Origin: an uncultured Bacilli bacterium
Lineage (GTDB): Bacteria > Bacillota_I > Bacilli_A > RFN20 > CAG-288
Assembly: GCA_944349335.1 (NCBI GenBank)
Contig: CALVMW010000001.1
Location: forward strand, 741,671-805,670
Length of the DNA: 64,000 nt
Direction of reading: 5' to 3'
Shown here: positions 21,095-30,416 of the stretch, one piece after another
Layout of the letters: each line of letters begins with the position of its first letter
How positions within the stretch are numbered: position 1 is the first letter of the stretch
Position numbers and translations under genes: made by a program
Notes under the pieces: generated by a model
Told to the model about the DNA's origin: nothing
What the model saw: the letters and a program-made list of their open reading frames with translations, nothing else
The model's database searches: none

Positions 21095-21137
21095 TTTATA
21101 TCTTTTTTATTTCTAAAAAATCAAGATAGCGCTTTAA
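21095..21137 (-). promoter_or_regulatory. ATP synthase operon promoter with cre-like site
   Basis: On the minus strand TTGATT (21124-21119) and TATAAA (21100-21095) are 18 bases apart. The 14-mer at 21137-21124 (TTAAAGCGCTATCT) fits 12 of 14 positions of the cre consensus and abuts the -35. Binding there could repress or, as for some upstream cre sites, activate. Confidence 0.5.
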
Positions 21138-21244
21138 AGAACCGCTTTCTTAGTATCTAAAAATATATTTTTTAGACAAAATAAGTAAAAGTCTAAAATA
21201 AATTTTATCAAAATCGTAAAATAACTGAAAAAATTTAGTTATAG

Positions 21245-21299
21245 TTGAAAAAGAAAAGTTAAATTATATAATTAGATTGAGTGCGATAAAGCGCTTTTA
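21245..21299 (+). promoter_or_regulatory. GH2 gene promoter with downstream AGCGCT operator
   Basis: TTGAAA (21245-21250), 16 bases, TATAAT (21267-21272). The predicted start near 21279 is followed at once by TAAAGCGCTTTTA (21287-21299), a palindrome of the LacI/CcpA operator class (11 of 14 cre positions). A repressor there would act as a roadblock. Confidence 0.6.
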
Positions 21300-21316
21300 A
21301 ATGAAAGGAGAAACTG

Positions 21317-24300
21317 ATGAAAAAGCAGATTAAATATTCTTTATTTGCTTTAACGCTAGCTTCCTCTATCTCTTTAGCTGCGATCGGTGACGACGCGATG
21401 GAGAGCATTGGAGGTAGTATTGCTGATGGTATTGACTCAGCTTTAAATGCCAATATCTATGCACCTAGTGAAGACTTTTCCGAGATTGATTTTAATTTTG
21501 ACTGGAAATTCCAATTAGGTGAGTCTGGTTCGAATGATGAAATTTCTACTACTTATGATGACTCTTCATGGAGAAATGTCACTCTTCCTCACGATTGGTC
21601 AGTCGAGCAAGATTTTAATGCGAATATTCCTGCCGCCATGGGTATGCTTCCTGCGGGCCAAGGCTGGTATAGAAAATCATTCACATTAGATACAACTGCG
21701 AGAAATAAGGAAGTTTATATTAATTTTGATGGCGTATATATGGATAGTGACGTCTATGTCAATGGCGTACACGTCGGTAATTATCCTTATGGTTATACTC
21801 CTTTCTCATATAATATCACTCCTTACTTAAATGCTCCGGGAGAAGAAAATATTATCGCTGTTCGTATTGATTCTCCTTTAGGTAATGGTCATAACTCTTC
21901 TCGTTGGTATGCTGGTGCTGGTATCAATAGAAATGTTACTCTTTCTTTTGAAGAACCTACACATATTGAGAATGATGGTGTCTATTTCACTAATGAATTA
22001 GAAGCTCCTATCGATGGCCATACAGCTAATAGTCCTATTCAAAAAGGTGCCACAGCTTTAGAATTAGCTCAAGCCGAACCTAAGACTACAGATGTTGCAA
22101 CTACTGTTGCTATCGATATTAGAAATAATGACGATACTGCTAAGAAATTAAAAGCGAAGATCACTTATACTGATTACAATACTGGTGCTGTTATTGACGG
22201 TGCTACATTTGAAACAGACACATTCAATGTTGACGCTCATTCATATATAACTCATAAATATGATTTTGTAATGCCTACTATCCATTTATGGGATATTGAT
22301 GATCCTTATCTTTATAACATCATCACTGAAGTTATCGATGCTGATACTAATGAAGTTATCGATAGAACAGTCACTAGATATGGTTATAAGAAACAGACCT
22401 ATACATTAAATGATGGTTATTATCTTAATGGCCGTTATATTAAGTTAGCTGGTGCTTGTATGCACCCTGACCAAGGCGCTTTAGGTAACGTTTCTGATTA
22501 TGATGCTGTCAATAGACAGATCAGAAAACTTAAAGAGATGGGTATCAATACTATTAGAACAGCTCACTGCCCCTTCTCTGATACATTTATGAGAGCTTGC
22601 GATGAGCAAGGTATCTTAGTTTTTGAAGAGTGGTATGATACTTGGATTTATGCTAAGAATAGTGATGATTATCATCTTTACTTTAATGTTGAAGTTCCGA
22701 CTGATGAAAATCATCCTTTAGTTAAAGAGGGTGATACTTGGAGATTATACGATCTTAGAATGACTCTTAGAAGAGATCGTAACTGCCCTTCTGTCATCAT
22801 GTATTCTCTCGGTAATGAAATCGGTGGTACAGGATCTAATTCTGCTTTTGTCGGTTATGCTGAAGAGATGATTGCTGAAGTCAGAGCTAACGATCCTGAT
22901 ACTCCTGTTACAATGGGCTTCCCGATGTGGGGAGGTGATGGTACAGCTACAAGAAATGAAGGATCTGTTGCTAATAATATCGCTGATAGACTTGATATTG
23001 TTGGTTTTAACTATCCTAGTGCTAGTGCCGATTATGATACTTCTCATAATAATTTTGATTGGATCGTCTTTGGTTCTGAAACAGCTTCTGCTTGGAAATC
23101 TAGAGGTTACTTTAGAAATAGCGGAGGCGCTATGGAAGGTGTCGTTCAACAAGAAGGTTCTTTAGACTATACAACCCACTTTAAATCGATGCAAGCTGAA
23201 TGGGTTGATGACCGCGATAGAAAACAAGTTTTAGGTCAATATATCTGGACTGGTTTTGACTATATCGGTGAACCTCAACCTTATGATGGTGGTTCTGATC
23301 CTTCTAAATCTTCCTACTATGGATCTATTGATACTGCTGGTTTTGAAAAAGCTGAATTCTACATGCTTAAATCTCAGTGGGTTTCAATGGAACAAGATCC
23401 GTTCGTTAAAGTTGTTAACCACGTCAACCTTGATGATGATAATTTAAGAAAACAGATTACAACCAATAACGATAGTGAGACTGTTGAATTATGGGTTTCT
23501 TCTAACGCAACTTCCGTTAGACTTACTTATGTCAATGATGATGGAAGTGAAACTGAAATTGACTTTAAAGATTGGAATCAATCAGTCAATCCGAAGAACG
23601 ATTCTAATAGATTACAAGTACCTCTTGATAATCCTAGTAAGTATGCTAATCAGGGTAAGCTCTATCAGGTCTTCCAAATTGATTGGGATACTTTACAAGG
23701 TAAAGATGTAAGAGCTTATGCTTATGATAAACCTTCTGCTGATGTTGATATTGCTACTGATGTCCCTATCGCCACTGATAAAGTCAACTATTCTAATGGT
23801 AGCCAAACTATTCGTTTAACTCCTGAGACTTCTTCTATTACTGCAGATGGTCATGCTCTTTCTTATATCACTGTCGATGTTACTGACTATGAAGGCAACA
23901 TCAATCCTAATGCTATGGATGAAATGACCTTCTCTATCAAAGGTGATGGTGAGATTGTCGGTGTCGATAATGGTGATCCTTATGGTAAAGAAAAGTATAA
24001 ATACCTTGATGGTGAGACTTGGAGAAGAAGTGCTTTTAATGGTAAAGCTCTTGTTATCGTCCGCTCTACTACAAACGAAGGTAGCTTTACTTTAACTGCC
24101 CAAGGTAAAGGTTTAACACCTACTGAAACAACAGTTTTCACAACTGCTGAAGGTTCTTCTGTTGTTAATTATGCTGCTGAAACTACTTCTTTAGCTATCG
24201 CAAGTGGTTCTACAGTTGCTGAATTAAGAAAAGCTTTACCTGCCACTGTTACTATTAAGGGTTCTGATGGTTCTACAGCTTCAAGTTCAGTTGAATGGAA

Positions 24301-25474
24301 TACTGAAACTATTAAAGATACAGCCTTACTTAAGAATAATACTTTCTTCATCTATGGTACTGTTGCTGAATATTCTACAGTTCAAGCTAAATGTATGGTA
24401 ACTGTCTCTGGTGATATTGAATATACTGCTCAGAGAGTTGCCTTAAATACAATTCCTAATACAATCCCTGAATTACCTAGTGAAATCGGCTTCAGTGGTT
24501 CTGATGGTTCAACTATCACCGCTCCTGTCACTTGGTATGATTATCAAGATCCTTCTATGTATGTAGAAGGTGCTTCTATCAACATCGGTGGTATCGCTAT
24601 TGTTGAGGGTGAAGAATATCCTGTTTTAGCTAATGTCTCTGTTGTTAGTGAAGATGATTATGTCCAAGATGGTGAAATTAATGTCTTAAATGTTTCTGCT
24701 TCTTATCAAGAAGGTGTCCACCATGCAGATAAAGTTATTGATGGAACATATGATAATGATAATGGTTGGGGTAACTGGTATCAATTTAGGACAATTCGTA
24801 GTAACGATTACCTCGAATTCACCTTTGCTCCTTCAACTATCGATTCCTTTGATGTTTATTTCTTAGAGCAGTTTGGTAATGGCGATGAACATGCTTATGC
24901 TTTGCCTACTGACCTTAAGATTGAGTATCTCAATGAATTAGATACATATGCTGAAGTCACTAATGTCACAAAACCTGCTTCCTTAAAGACTATTGATTGG
25001 AAGCAAAATACTAACGAGCATACTGATAAAGCTAACACCTTTACTTTTGATCCTGTTCGTACAACAAAGTTAAGAATCACCTTTAATGTTGATGAAGCAA
25101 CTGGTGATTATAACGGAAGAGCATATGATCATTATGCTAATAATAAATATAATGGTTCTGCCTATACTATGATGAAGGTCTCTGAAGTTGATATCTTTGG
25201 TGATTATTATAGTAATCTTCCTAACGAAGCTATTATCGGTGACGTTTGGATGAATGGTGTCAAGTTTGAAGACTTTGACTTCACTACTTACAACTATACT
25301 ATCGGTGTTGAAAATGGTGATACAGCTCCTATTTTATCGGCCAATGGCTTATTTGGTGCTACTGTCCGTATTGAACAGGCTGGTTCAGCATTAGGAACAG
25401 CTTATATTTATGTCACAAGTGCTGATTATTCAACTACAGTCACCTATACTTTCACATTCTATATAATTGATTAA
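21317..25474 (+). CDS. Secreted multidomain GH2 glycosidase (beta-galactosidase type)
   Basis: Extracellular glycoside hydrolase of 1385 residues. Signal peptide at 1-22. The GH2 sugar-binding, Ig-like and barrel domains fill about 50-720: WYRKSF, DSDVYVNG, NGRYIKLAGACMHPDQG, RTAHCPFSDTFM, acid/base E501 in SLGNEIGG and nucleophile E588 in GSETASAW. Then come a GH2 C-terminal Ig-like domain (about 830-940), two bacterial Ig-like repeats with VEWNTET and VTWYDY (about 950-1120), an F5/8 type C-like galactose-binding domain (about 1120-1300) and a last beta domain. No LPXTG or C-terminal membrane helix is seen, so it is released or held by its binding domains. The substrate, perhaps a host or plant beta-galactoside, is inference. 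AAAGGAG precedes the ATG. Confidence 0.92.
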   Translation: MKKQIKYSLFALTLASSISLAAIGDDAMESIGGSIADGIDSALNANIYAPSEDFSEIDFNFDWKFQLGESGSNDEISTTYDDSSWRNVTLPHDWSVEQDFNANIPAAMGMLPAGQGWYRKSFTLDTTARNKEVYINFDGVYMDSDVYVNGVHVGNYPYGYTPFSYNITPYLNAPGEENIIAVRIDSPLGNGHNSSRWYAGAGINRNVTLSFEEPTHIENDGVYFTNELEAPIDGHTANSPIQKGATALELAQAEPKTTDVATTVAIDIRNNDDTAKKLKAKITYTDYNTGAVIDGATFETDTFNVDAHSYITHKYDFVMPTIHLWDIDDPYLYNIITEVIDADTNEVIDRTVTRYGYKKQTYTLNDGYYLNGRYIKLAGACMHPDQGALGNVSDYDAVNRQIRKLKEMGINTIRTAHCPFSDTFMRACDEQGILVFEEWYDTWIYAKNSDDYHLYFNVEVPTDENHPLVKEGDTWRLYDLRMTLRRDRNCPSVIMYSLGNEIGGTGSNSAFVGYAEEMIAEVRANDPDTPVTMGFPMWGGDGTATRNEGSVANNIADRLDIVGFNYPSASADYDTSHNNFDWIVFGSETASAWKSRGYFRNSGGAMEGVVQQEGSLDYTTHFKSMQAEWVDDRDRKQVLGQYIWTGFDYIGEPQPYDGGSDPSKSSYYGSIDTAGFEKAEFYMLKSQWVSMEQDPFVKVVNHVNLDDDNLRKQITTNNDSETVELWVSSNATSVRLTYVNDDGSETEIDFKDWNQSVNPKNDSNRLQVPLDNPSKYANQGKLYQVFQIDWDTLQGKDVRAYAYDKPSADVDIATDVPIATDKVNYSNGSQTIRLTPETSSITADGHALSYITVDVTDYEGNINPNAMDEMTFSIKGDGEIVGVDNGDPYGKEKYKYLDGETWRRSAFNGKALVIVRSTTNEGSFTLTAQGKGLTPTETTVFTTAEGSSVVNYAAETTSLAIASGSTVAELRKALPATVTIKGSDGSTASSSVEWNTETIKDTALLKNNTFFIYGTVAEYSTVQAKCMVTVSGDIEYTAQRVALNTIPNTIPELPSEIGFSGSDGSTITAPVTWYDYQDPSMYVEGASINIGGIAIVEGEEYPVLANVSVVSEDDYVQDGEINVLNVSASYQEGVHHADKVIDGTYDNDNGWGNWYQFRTIRSNDYLEFTFAPSTIDSFDVYFLEQFGNGDEHAYALPTDLKIEYLNELDTYAEVTNVTKPASLKTIDWKQNTNEHTDKANTFTFDPVRTTKLRITFNVDEATGDYNGRAYDHYANNKYNGSAYTMMKVSEVDIFGDYYSNLPNEAIIGDVWMNGVKFEDFDFTTYNYTIGVENGDTAPILSANGLFGATVRIEQAGSALGTAYIYVTSADYSTTVTYTFTFYIID

Positions 25475-25492
25475 GGTAGGAGGAAAATGAAA

Positions 25493-27781
25493 ATGAAAAA
25501 GTTAAATAAATTTGTTATTGTTCTCGCTGCCTTATCATTAACTGGTGTCACTTCTTGCACTGGTACTTCTTCTACTCCCATCTCTGGTCCTGTTGGTCCT
25601 ACAGGCCCTAATGGAAGCAATGGTCAACCTGGTGAAGATGGTAAAGATGGTGCTACTTGGTATTATGGCGAAGGTAAACCTAGCGACACTTTAGGTGAAA
25701 CTGATGATATGTATTTAGATACATCTTCTTATGATGTTTATCTAAAGAATGATTCTGGTTGGACACTTGTCGGTACTTTAAAGGGTGAAGATGGTCTTCC
25801 TGGTATCGCTGGTGAAGATGGTAAACCCGGTGAAGATGGTAAACCTGGTAATAGCGGTGTTGATGGTAGCACTTGGACTTATGGTGAAGGTGCTCCTACT
25901 GCTAGTGCTGATGTTGGTGATCTCTATTTAGATTCTTCTACTGGAGATATCTATACCTATACAACTGAAGGTTGGACTTTAGTTGGTAATTTAAAAGGTG
26001 ATCAAGGTGATGATGGTGAGAAAGGTGATGAGGGCGATACTGCTTATTCCATCACTGTTCTGCCTACTTCCAATGGTAAAGTTATTGTTACAGAACAAGG
26101 TAGTTATATCGGTGAAGATGTAACTTTCTCTATTCTTCCTGATGAAGGTTATATCCTTGATAACTTCTACATTAATAATGCTGTCGTCGATGTTGAAATC
26201 GATGATACTTCTGATACTTTAGCTTATACTTATACTACTCAGATGGTCGAGGGTGGTTTAATCGCTAGAGCAACATTCACTCAAAGCTTTGATGTTACTG
26301 TCAATGTTACTTTACAAGATAATTTATCAGTCTTCGCTGATGTTCTCTTTGTAACAGAAGAAAATATTGATTCTTTAGATGATGCTCCGGCAATGAAGTA
26401 TGATGAGACAAGAACTAAATTCACTTATGATCTTAGAGTCCCTCATGATACAGAATCTGTTGACTATAAGATTGTTATTGCCTCTAAAGAAGATAAAGAA
26501 GCTTTCGGCTTTGATTATTCTTATCCTGCAGGTAATGAGTTAGCTACCTATACATTAGATCTCACTCAAGCCAATGTCACTCTTGATGTTGATATGAGCG
26601 ATGTTGAACTTCCTCACTTTGCTGATAATAATGATCATAAGTACTTATTATCTCGCTTCTATTCTGTCGATGATGGTTATGCTGAAGTCACATCAACTTA
26701 TAAAGATAACTTAAAGTTCTATGCTGGCGGACAAGAGATTGTCACTCAAGAAGACTATAATGATGTAGCTGAAGGTACAGAAATCACAGCTGATGTTACC
26801 TTATTAGAGCAGATGGATGGTAATATCTTTGTTCATTCTGCTACTTTAAATGGAGCTCCTGTTGAATTTGTTCAAGATCCTGAAAATGAGCTTCGCTTCA
26901 CTTACACATTTACAAAGACCAATCAAGACTTATTGTTTGAAATCAATATTGAAAAACAATATATCTTCTACATTGGTGAAGATTTACTTGACTATGTCAC
27001 TGAGTTAAAAGTCAATGGTGAAACTATTGATGCAGCTGACTATAATAAACCTACTTATTATCCTGTCAACAGCACTATGGAAGTTACAGTTGATACAAGT
27101 AAAGATGAAGAGTTAAGTACTAAGATGGTTGAACTTGCTTCTACTAAACTTAATTCTCCTGACTCTTATGCCTTTAGATCAGGTGAATTCTATGGTTTAA
27201 CTGCTTATACTTATTCAACTACACTTACTAGAAACGATGTCTTCTTAACTATCCTTACTGGTGGCGATATTGAAAGTAACACTTCTGAAGCTGGTTGCTT
27301 CAACATCTTTGCTAGCAACTTCAATGATAATGGCTCTATTTCACCTATCGGAAGTGGCTTTAATGATGGTAATCCTAGTAATAACTTAAGAGATGGTGAT
27401 ACTACTTCTAAAGACTGGACTAACTGGAAACAGACTTGGAATGGTGGTCAAGATGGTGCTATTGCCGGTTGGAGAGTCAACTTCAATAATACCTATACCA
27501 TTTCTAAGTATGTAATTTACTATCATACTGGTGAAGGTGTTTATCCTGAGTCTATTGAGTTTAAGTACACTAACGCTGAAGGTGAAGTGATTACACTTGT
27601 TAAGGGTACTGATTGGACTGTTAATAGTGAAGATATAAAAGCTGATAACAGAATAGTCTATACATTCAACACACCTATTGAGACCGATAATATTTCCTTC
27701 GAATTCTCTTCTGGTAGTGGTCATTATACTGCTTTTGCTGAAGCAGAGATCCTTATTCCTTTCGGTGCTTTCGGTATCTAA
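25493..27781 (+). CDS. Collagen-like surface lipoprotein with galactose-binding-type C-terminal domain
   Basis: The start is the second of two close ATG codons (25487, 25493), chosen for its nine-base distance from AGGAGG. A lipobox GVTSC ends the signal peptide. Three Gly-X-Y blocks of roughly 7, 10 and 5 triplets (GPVGPTGPNG..., GEDGKPGEDGKPG..., GDQGDDGEKGDEG) are separated by two copies of a ~40-residue unit with TW-YGEG-P, D-YLD and GWTLVG-LKG. The middle (200-610) is beta-rich repeats of unknown type. The end (about 615-755) resembles an F5/8 type C domain (NLRDGD, TNWKQTW, GWRVNF). Collagen-like stretches usually form trimeric stalks. It follows the GH2 gene by 18 bases, so both probably act on the same surface or glycan. 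Confidence 0.85.
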   Translation: MKKLNKFVIVLAALSLTGVTSCTGTSSTPISGPVGPTGPNGSNGQPGEDGKDGATWYYGEGKPSDTLGETDDMYLDTSSYDVYLKNDSGWTLVGTLKGEDGLPGIAGEDGKPGEDGKPGNSGVDGSTWTYGEGAPTASADVGDLYLDSSTGDIYTYTTEGWTLVGNLKGDQGDDGEKGDEGDTAYSITVLPTSNGKVIVTEQGSYIGEDVTFSILPDEGYILDNFYINNAVVDVEIDDTSDTLAYTYTTQMVEGGLIARATFTQSFDVTVNVTLQDNLSVFADVLFVTEENIDSLDDAPAMKYDETRTKFTYDLRVPHDTESVDYKIVIASKEDKEAFGFDYSYPAGNELATYTLDLTQANVTLDVDMSDVELPHFADNNDHKYLLSRFYSVDDGYAEVTSTYKDNLKFYAGGQEIVTQEDYNDVAEGTEITADVTLLEQMDGNIFVHSATLNGAPVEFVQDPENELRFTYTFTKTNQDLLFEINIEKQYIFYIGEDLLDYVTELKVNGETIDAADYNKPTYYPVNSTMEVTVDTSKDEELSTKMVELASTKLNSPDSYAFRSGEFYGLTAYTYSTTLTRNDVFLTILTGGDIESNTSEAGCFNIFASNFNDNGSISPIGSGFNDGNPSNNLRDGDTTSKDWTNWKQTWNGGQDGAIAGWRVNFNNTYTISKYVIYYHTGEGVYPESIEFKYTNAEGEVITLVKGTDWTVNSEDIKADNRIVYTFNTPIETDNISFEFSSGSGHYTAFAEAEILIPFGAFGI

Positions 27782-27806
27782 CTTTAAGTAAGTAGCTAGT
27801 TTATTT

Positions 27807-27843
27807 AACCCCTCTATTGGTTACTCCATTAGAGGGGTTTTTA
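27807..27843 (+). terminator. Terminator of the GH2/collagen-like operon
   Basis: A perfect 10-bp stem (AACCCCTCTA at 27807-27816 with 27830-27839) followed by five T. Confidence 0.9.
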
Positions 27844-27849
27844 AATATT

Positions 27850-27876
27850 AAAAAAGGAGATGATTGTCATCCCCTT
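27850..27876 (-). terminator. Terminator of uvrB
   Basis: On the minus strand GGGGATGA and TCATCTCC pair over a 3-base loop (one G-U pair), followed by TTTTTT. The stem begins at the last bases of the uvrB coding region and lies next to the oppositely oriented GH2-operon terminator. Confidence 0.75.
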
Positions 27877-29875
27877 ATTTTTTTATCATGTCTCCTAGTT
27901 GAACTTTAAGTTCAAATAATTGATCTCTTAACTGAGCTGCTTTTTCAAAGTCTAAGTCTTTACTTGCTTTTAACATCTCTTTAGAAAGTTTAGATATCGC
28001 TTGTTCTAATTCTTTTCTAGTTAATTTTGCCTCACTCTTTTTCTTAGTTACTTTTCCTTCATTATCGATCATATGAACGGGAGGGAGAATCTCTTTGATG
28101 ATGGTGTGGGGAATAATATTATTCTCTTTATTATATCTTTCTTGAATTTCTCTTCTTCTTTTTGTTTCATCGATAGTTTTTTGCATCGCATCAGAAATCT
28201 TATCACAATACATAATAACTTTGCCGTGTTCATTTCTAGCAGCACGACCGACTATCTGAGTCAATGAGGTTGTTGAACGTAAAAAACCTTCTTTATCAGC
28301 ATCTAAAATAGCTATAAGAGAAACTTCAGGAATATCTAAACCTTCTCTTAAAAGGTTGATGCCTACAACTATATCATAGATTCCCTTGCGTAGTTTATAG
28401 ATAATTTCTGTTCTTTCTAATGTTAAAATTTCATGTTGTATATAGCAAACTTTAAAATTATGTTCTTTTAAAAAGTCAGTAAGGTTTTTTGCATCTCTTA
28501 TAGTTAAAGTTAAAACTAAAATTCTCTCATTATTTTTTATTCTTTCTTTTATTTCTTCCATTAAATCATAGATGGGGTTATTAGTATTATATTTAACTTC
28601 AATAAGAGGATCTAATAAACCAGTAGGACGGATAATCTGTTCAACATATTCATTATTTGTCTCATTTAGTTCATAATTACCTGGAGTAGCTGAAGTACAG
28701 ATAACATTATTTATTTTTGAGACAAATTCTTCGAGTTTTAATGGTCTATTATCTAAGGCTGAAGGAAGTCGAAAACCATAGTCTACTAAAACTTGTTTTC
28801 TTGCGTGATCACCATTATACATACCGCTGATCTGTGGGATAGTAACGTGTGATTCATCGATGAAAAGAAGAAAATCTTTAGGGAAGTAATCGAGTAATGT
28901 ATAAGGTGTTTCTCCTTCTTTTCTTAAATCGAAATGACGAGCATAATTTTCAATGCCAGCACAATAACCGAATTCTTCTAAAGCGTCAAGATCTTGTTCA
29001 GTTCTCATCTTTAGTCTCTCAGCTTCTAAAGGTTTATTATTCTCGTCAAAATATTTTAATCTTTCAATCAGTTCTTCTCTTATTGTTTTGATAGCTCTTT
29101 TTACTCTATTTGTTCCGGAAGCATGCTCATGAGCTGGAAAAATAGGGTAATAATCGACACGATGGAGAACTTCTCCGGTTGTTTCTTTTATTAAATCTAT
29201 CTCATCTACTTCGTCAAAATCAGCATAGATTCGAATAAAATAGCCATCCGATGATGGAGGATAGATTTCAAACACTTCACCTTTAGAATGAAACTCACCG
29301 GGTTTAAGATTAAAGTTATTATATTTATATTGAGCTAAAACAAGTTTAGCAGCGATCTGTTTAGGATCAAATGGTTCATGAACGTGGATAGTAAAAGCGA
29401 GATTGCGATATTCATCAGGATCTGATAAGCCGTAGATAGATGCGACAGAGCAGACAACGATCGTATCTTTTCTTTCTAAAAGAGAATTGACCGCACTAGC
29501 TCTCATCATTTCAATTTCTTCATTCATCACTACTTGTTTTTCAATGTAAGTATCAGTTTTAGGTATATAAGCTTCCGGCTGATAAAAATCAAAGTTAGAG
29601 ATGAAATATTCAACACGATTTTCAGGGAATAGTTCTTTTAATTCTCCGTAAAGTTGAGCGGCTAAAGTTTTATTATGGACAATAACCATCGTTGTTCTTT
29701 GAACTTTTTCGATAATATTTGCCATAGTAAAAGTTTTACCAGTTCCGGTTGCACCTAAAAGAACTTGCCATTTTTTATTTTCTTGTAATCCAGTGATTAA
29801 TTGCTCAATAGCTTGAGGTTGGTCACCAGTCGGTTTGAATTTAGAATGTATTTTAAAAGGAATGTTATCTATCAT
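27875..29875 (-). CDS. uvrB: Excinuclease ABC subunit B
   Basis: DNA damage-recognition helicase of nucleotide excision repair, acting with UvrA and UvrC. 666 residues, the usual length. Seen: Walker A GATGTGKT, the beta-hairpin region NFDFYQPEAYIPKTDTYIEK, Walker B LLFIDESHVT, helicase motifs ICTSATPG, VGINLLREGLDIPEVSL and QIVGRAARN, and a C-terminal UVR domain (LSKEMLKASKDLDFEKAAQL) that binds UvrC. The hairpin motif reads SNFDFYQPEAY where SYYDYYQPEAY is more common, so two hairpin Tyr are Phe/Asn-type changes. No uvrA or uvrC is adjacent. The ribosome site is weak (AAAG). Stands alone between convergent terminator and divergent zinc-ribbon gene. Confidence 0.97.
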   Translation of the reverse strand: MIDNIPFKIHSKFKPTGDQPQAIEQLITGLQENKKWQVLLGATGTGKTFTMANIIEKVQRTTMVIVHNKTLAAQLYGELKELFPENRVEYFISNFDFYQPEAYIPKTDTYIEKQVVMNEEIEMMRASAVNSLLERKDTIVVCSVASIYGLSDPDEYRNLAFTIHVHEPFDPKQIAAKLVLAQYKYNNFNLKPGEFHSKGEVFEIYPPSSDGYFIRIYADFDEVDEIDLIKETTGEVLHRVDYYPIFPAHEHASGTNRVKRAIKTIREELIERLKYFDENNKPLEAERLKMRTEQDLDALEEFGYCAGIENYARHFDLRKEGETPYTLLDYFPKDFLLFIDESHVTIPQISGMYNGDHARKQVLVDYGFRLPSALDNRPLKLEEFVSKINNVICTSATPGNYELNETNNEYVEQIIRPTGLLDPLIEVKYNTNNPIYDLMEEIKERIKNNERILVLTLTIRDAKNLTDFLKEHNFKVCYIQHEILTLERTEIIYKLRKGIYDIVVGINLLREGLDIPEVSLIAILDADKEGFLRSTTSLTQIVGRAARNEHGKVIMYCDKISDAMQKTIDETKRRREIQERYNKENNIIPHTIIKEILPPVHMIDNEGKVTKKKSEAKLTRKELEQAISKLSKEMLKASKDLDFEKAAQLRDQLFELKVQLGDMIKK

Positions 29876-29963
29876 ACTTTATAATTCTATCATTTATTGT
29901 AAATATATTTTAGAAGTTGTTCTAATTAGCTTTTATTTATCTTAATTATGATAAAATAATCTT

Positions 29964-30416
29964 GTGAAAAAGTATTGTTTAAATTGTTCTCATCGGTTAA
30001 AAGAAGATACATTGTGTCCTTCTTGTCATTGTGATAATAATTTATTATTTTTAGAAAGTGAGACACAGGAAAGAAAAAGGGAGTGTAATAAGCAACTTCG
30101 TAAATTAAGTGAAAAGAAAAATGGTTCCTTATCTATTCTTATTATTTCATGTATCTTGATTATTTTAAGTGCTGTACTTTTTATTTTATCTTATAGATAT
30201 ACTCCTTTAAGAGAAAAGATTTTCTCACCTACCTCTGTTGAATTTATAACTTGTGTTATTTTTTTAATCCTTGCCGTCAGTGGTTTTATTTATTCTATTG
30301 TTAGTATTATTCTTATTTATAATAAAAAGAAATATTTTAAATCCATATTAAAAGAAACTAGACAAAATAAAGATATTGATGAAAACGAGCATTTATCAAA
30401 ACGCAGCGATAGTTAA
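29964..30416 (+). CDS. Zinc-ribbon membrane protein, unknown function
   Basis: A 150-residue protein. Residues 5-22 carry a CxxC ... CxxC zinc ribbon (CLNCSHRL...CPSCHC). A Lys/Arg/Glu-rich linker is followed by two membrane helices (about 55-75 and 92-115) and a charged tail. Such short zinc-ribbon membrane proteins are common in Firmicutes but have no agreed function. The start codon is GTG. There is no Shine-Dalgarno, and a possible -10 (TAAAAT, 29952-29957) places the start of transcription at or next to the GTG, so the mRNA may be leaderless. It overlaps the next gene by 38 bases and heads a three-gene operon with two RDD proteins. Confidence 0.75.
   Translation: MKKYCLNCSHRLKEDTLCPSCHCDNNLLFLESETQERKRECNKQLRKLSEKKNGSLSILIISCILIILSAVLFILSYRYTPLREKIFSPTSVEFITCVIFLILAVSGFIYSIVSIILIYNKKKYFKSILKETRQNKDIDENEHLSKRSDS

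Noticed and set aside
22745-23152. 135-codon antisense ORF inside the GH2 gene
   Set aside because: It lies opposite conserved GH2 catalytic motifs, has no ribosome site and its composition is a reflection of the sense codons.
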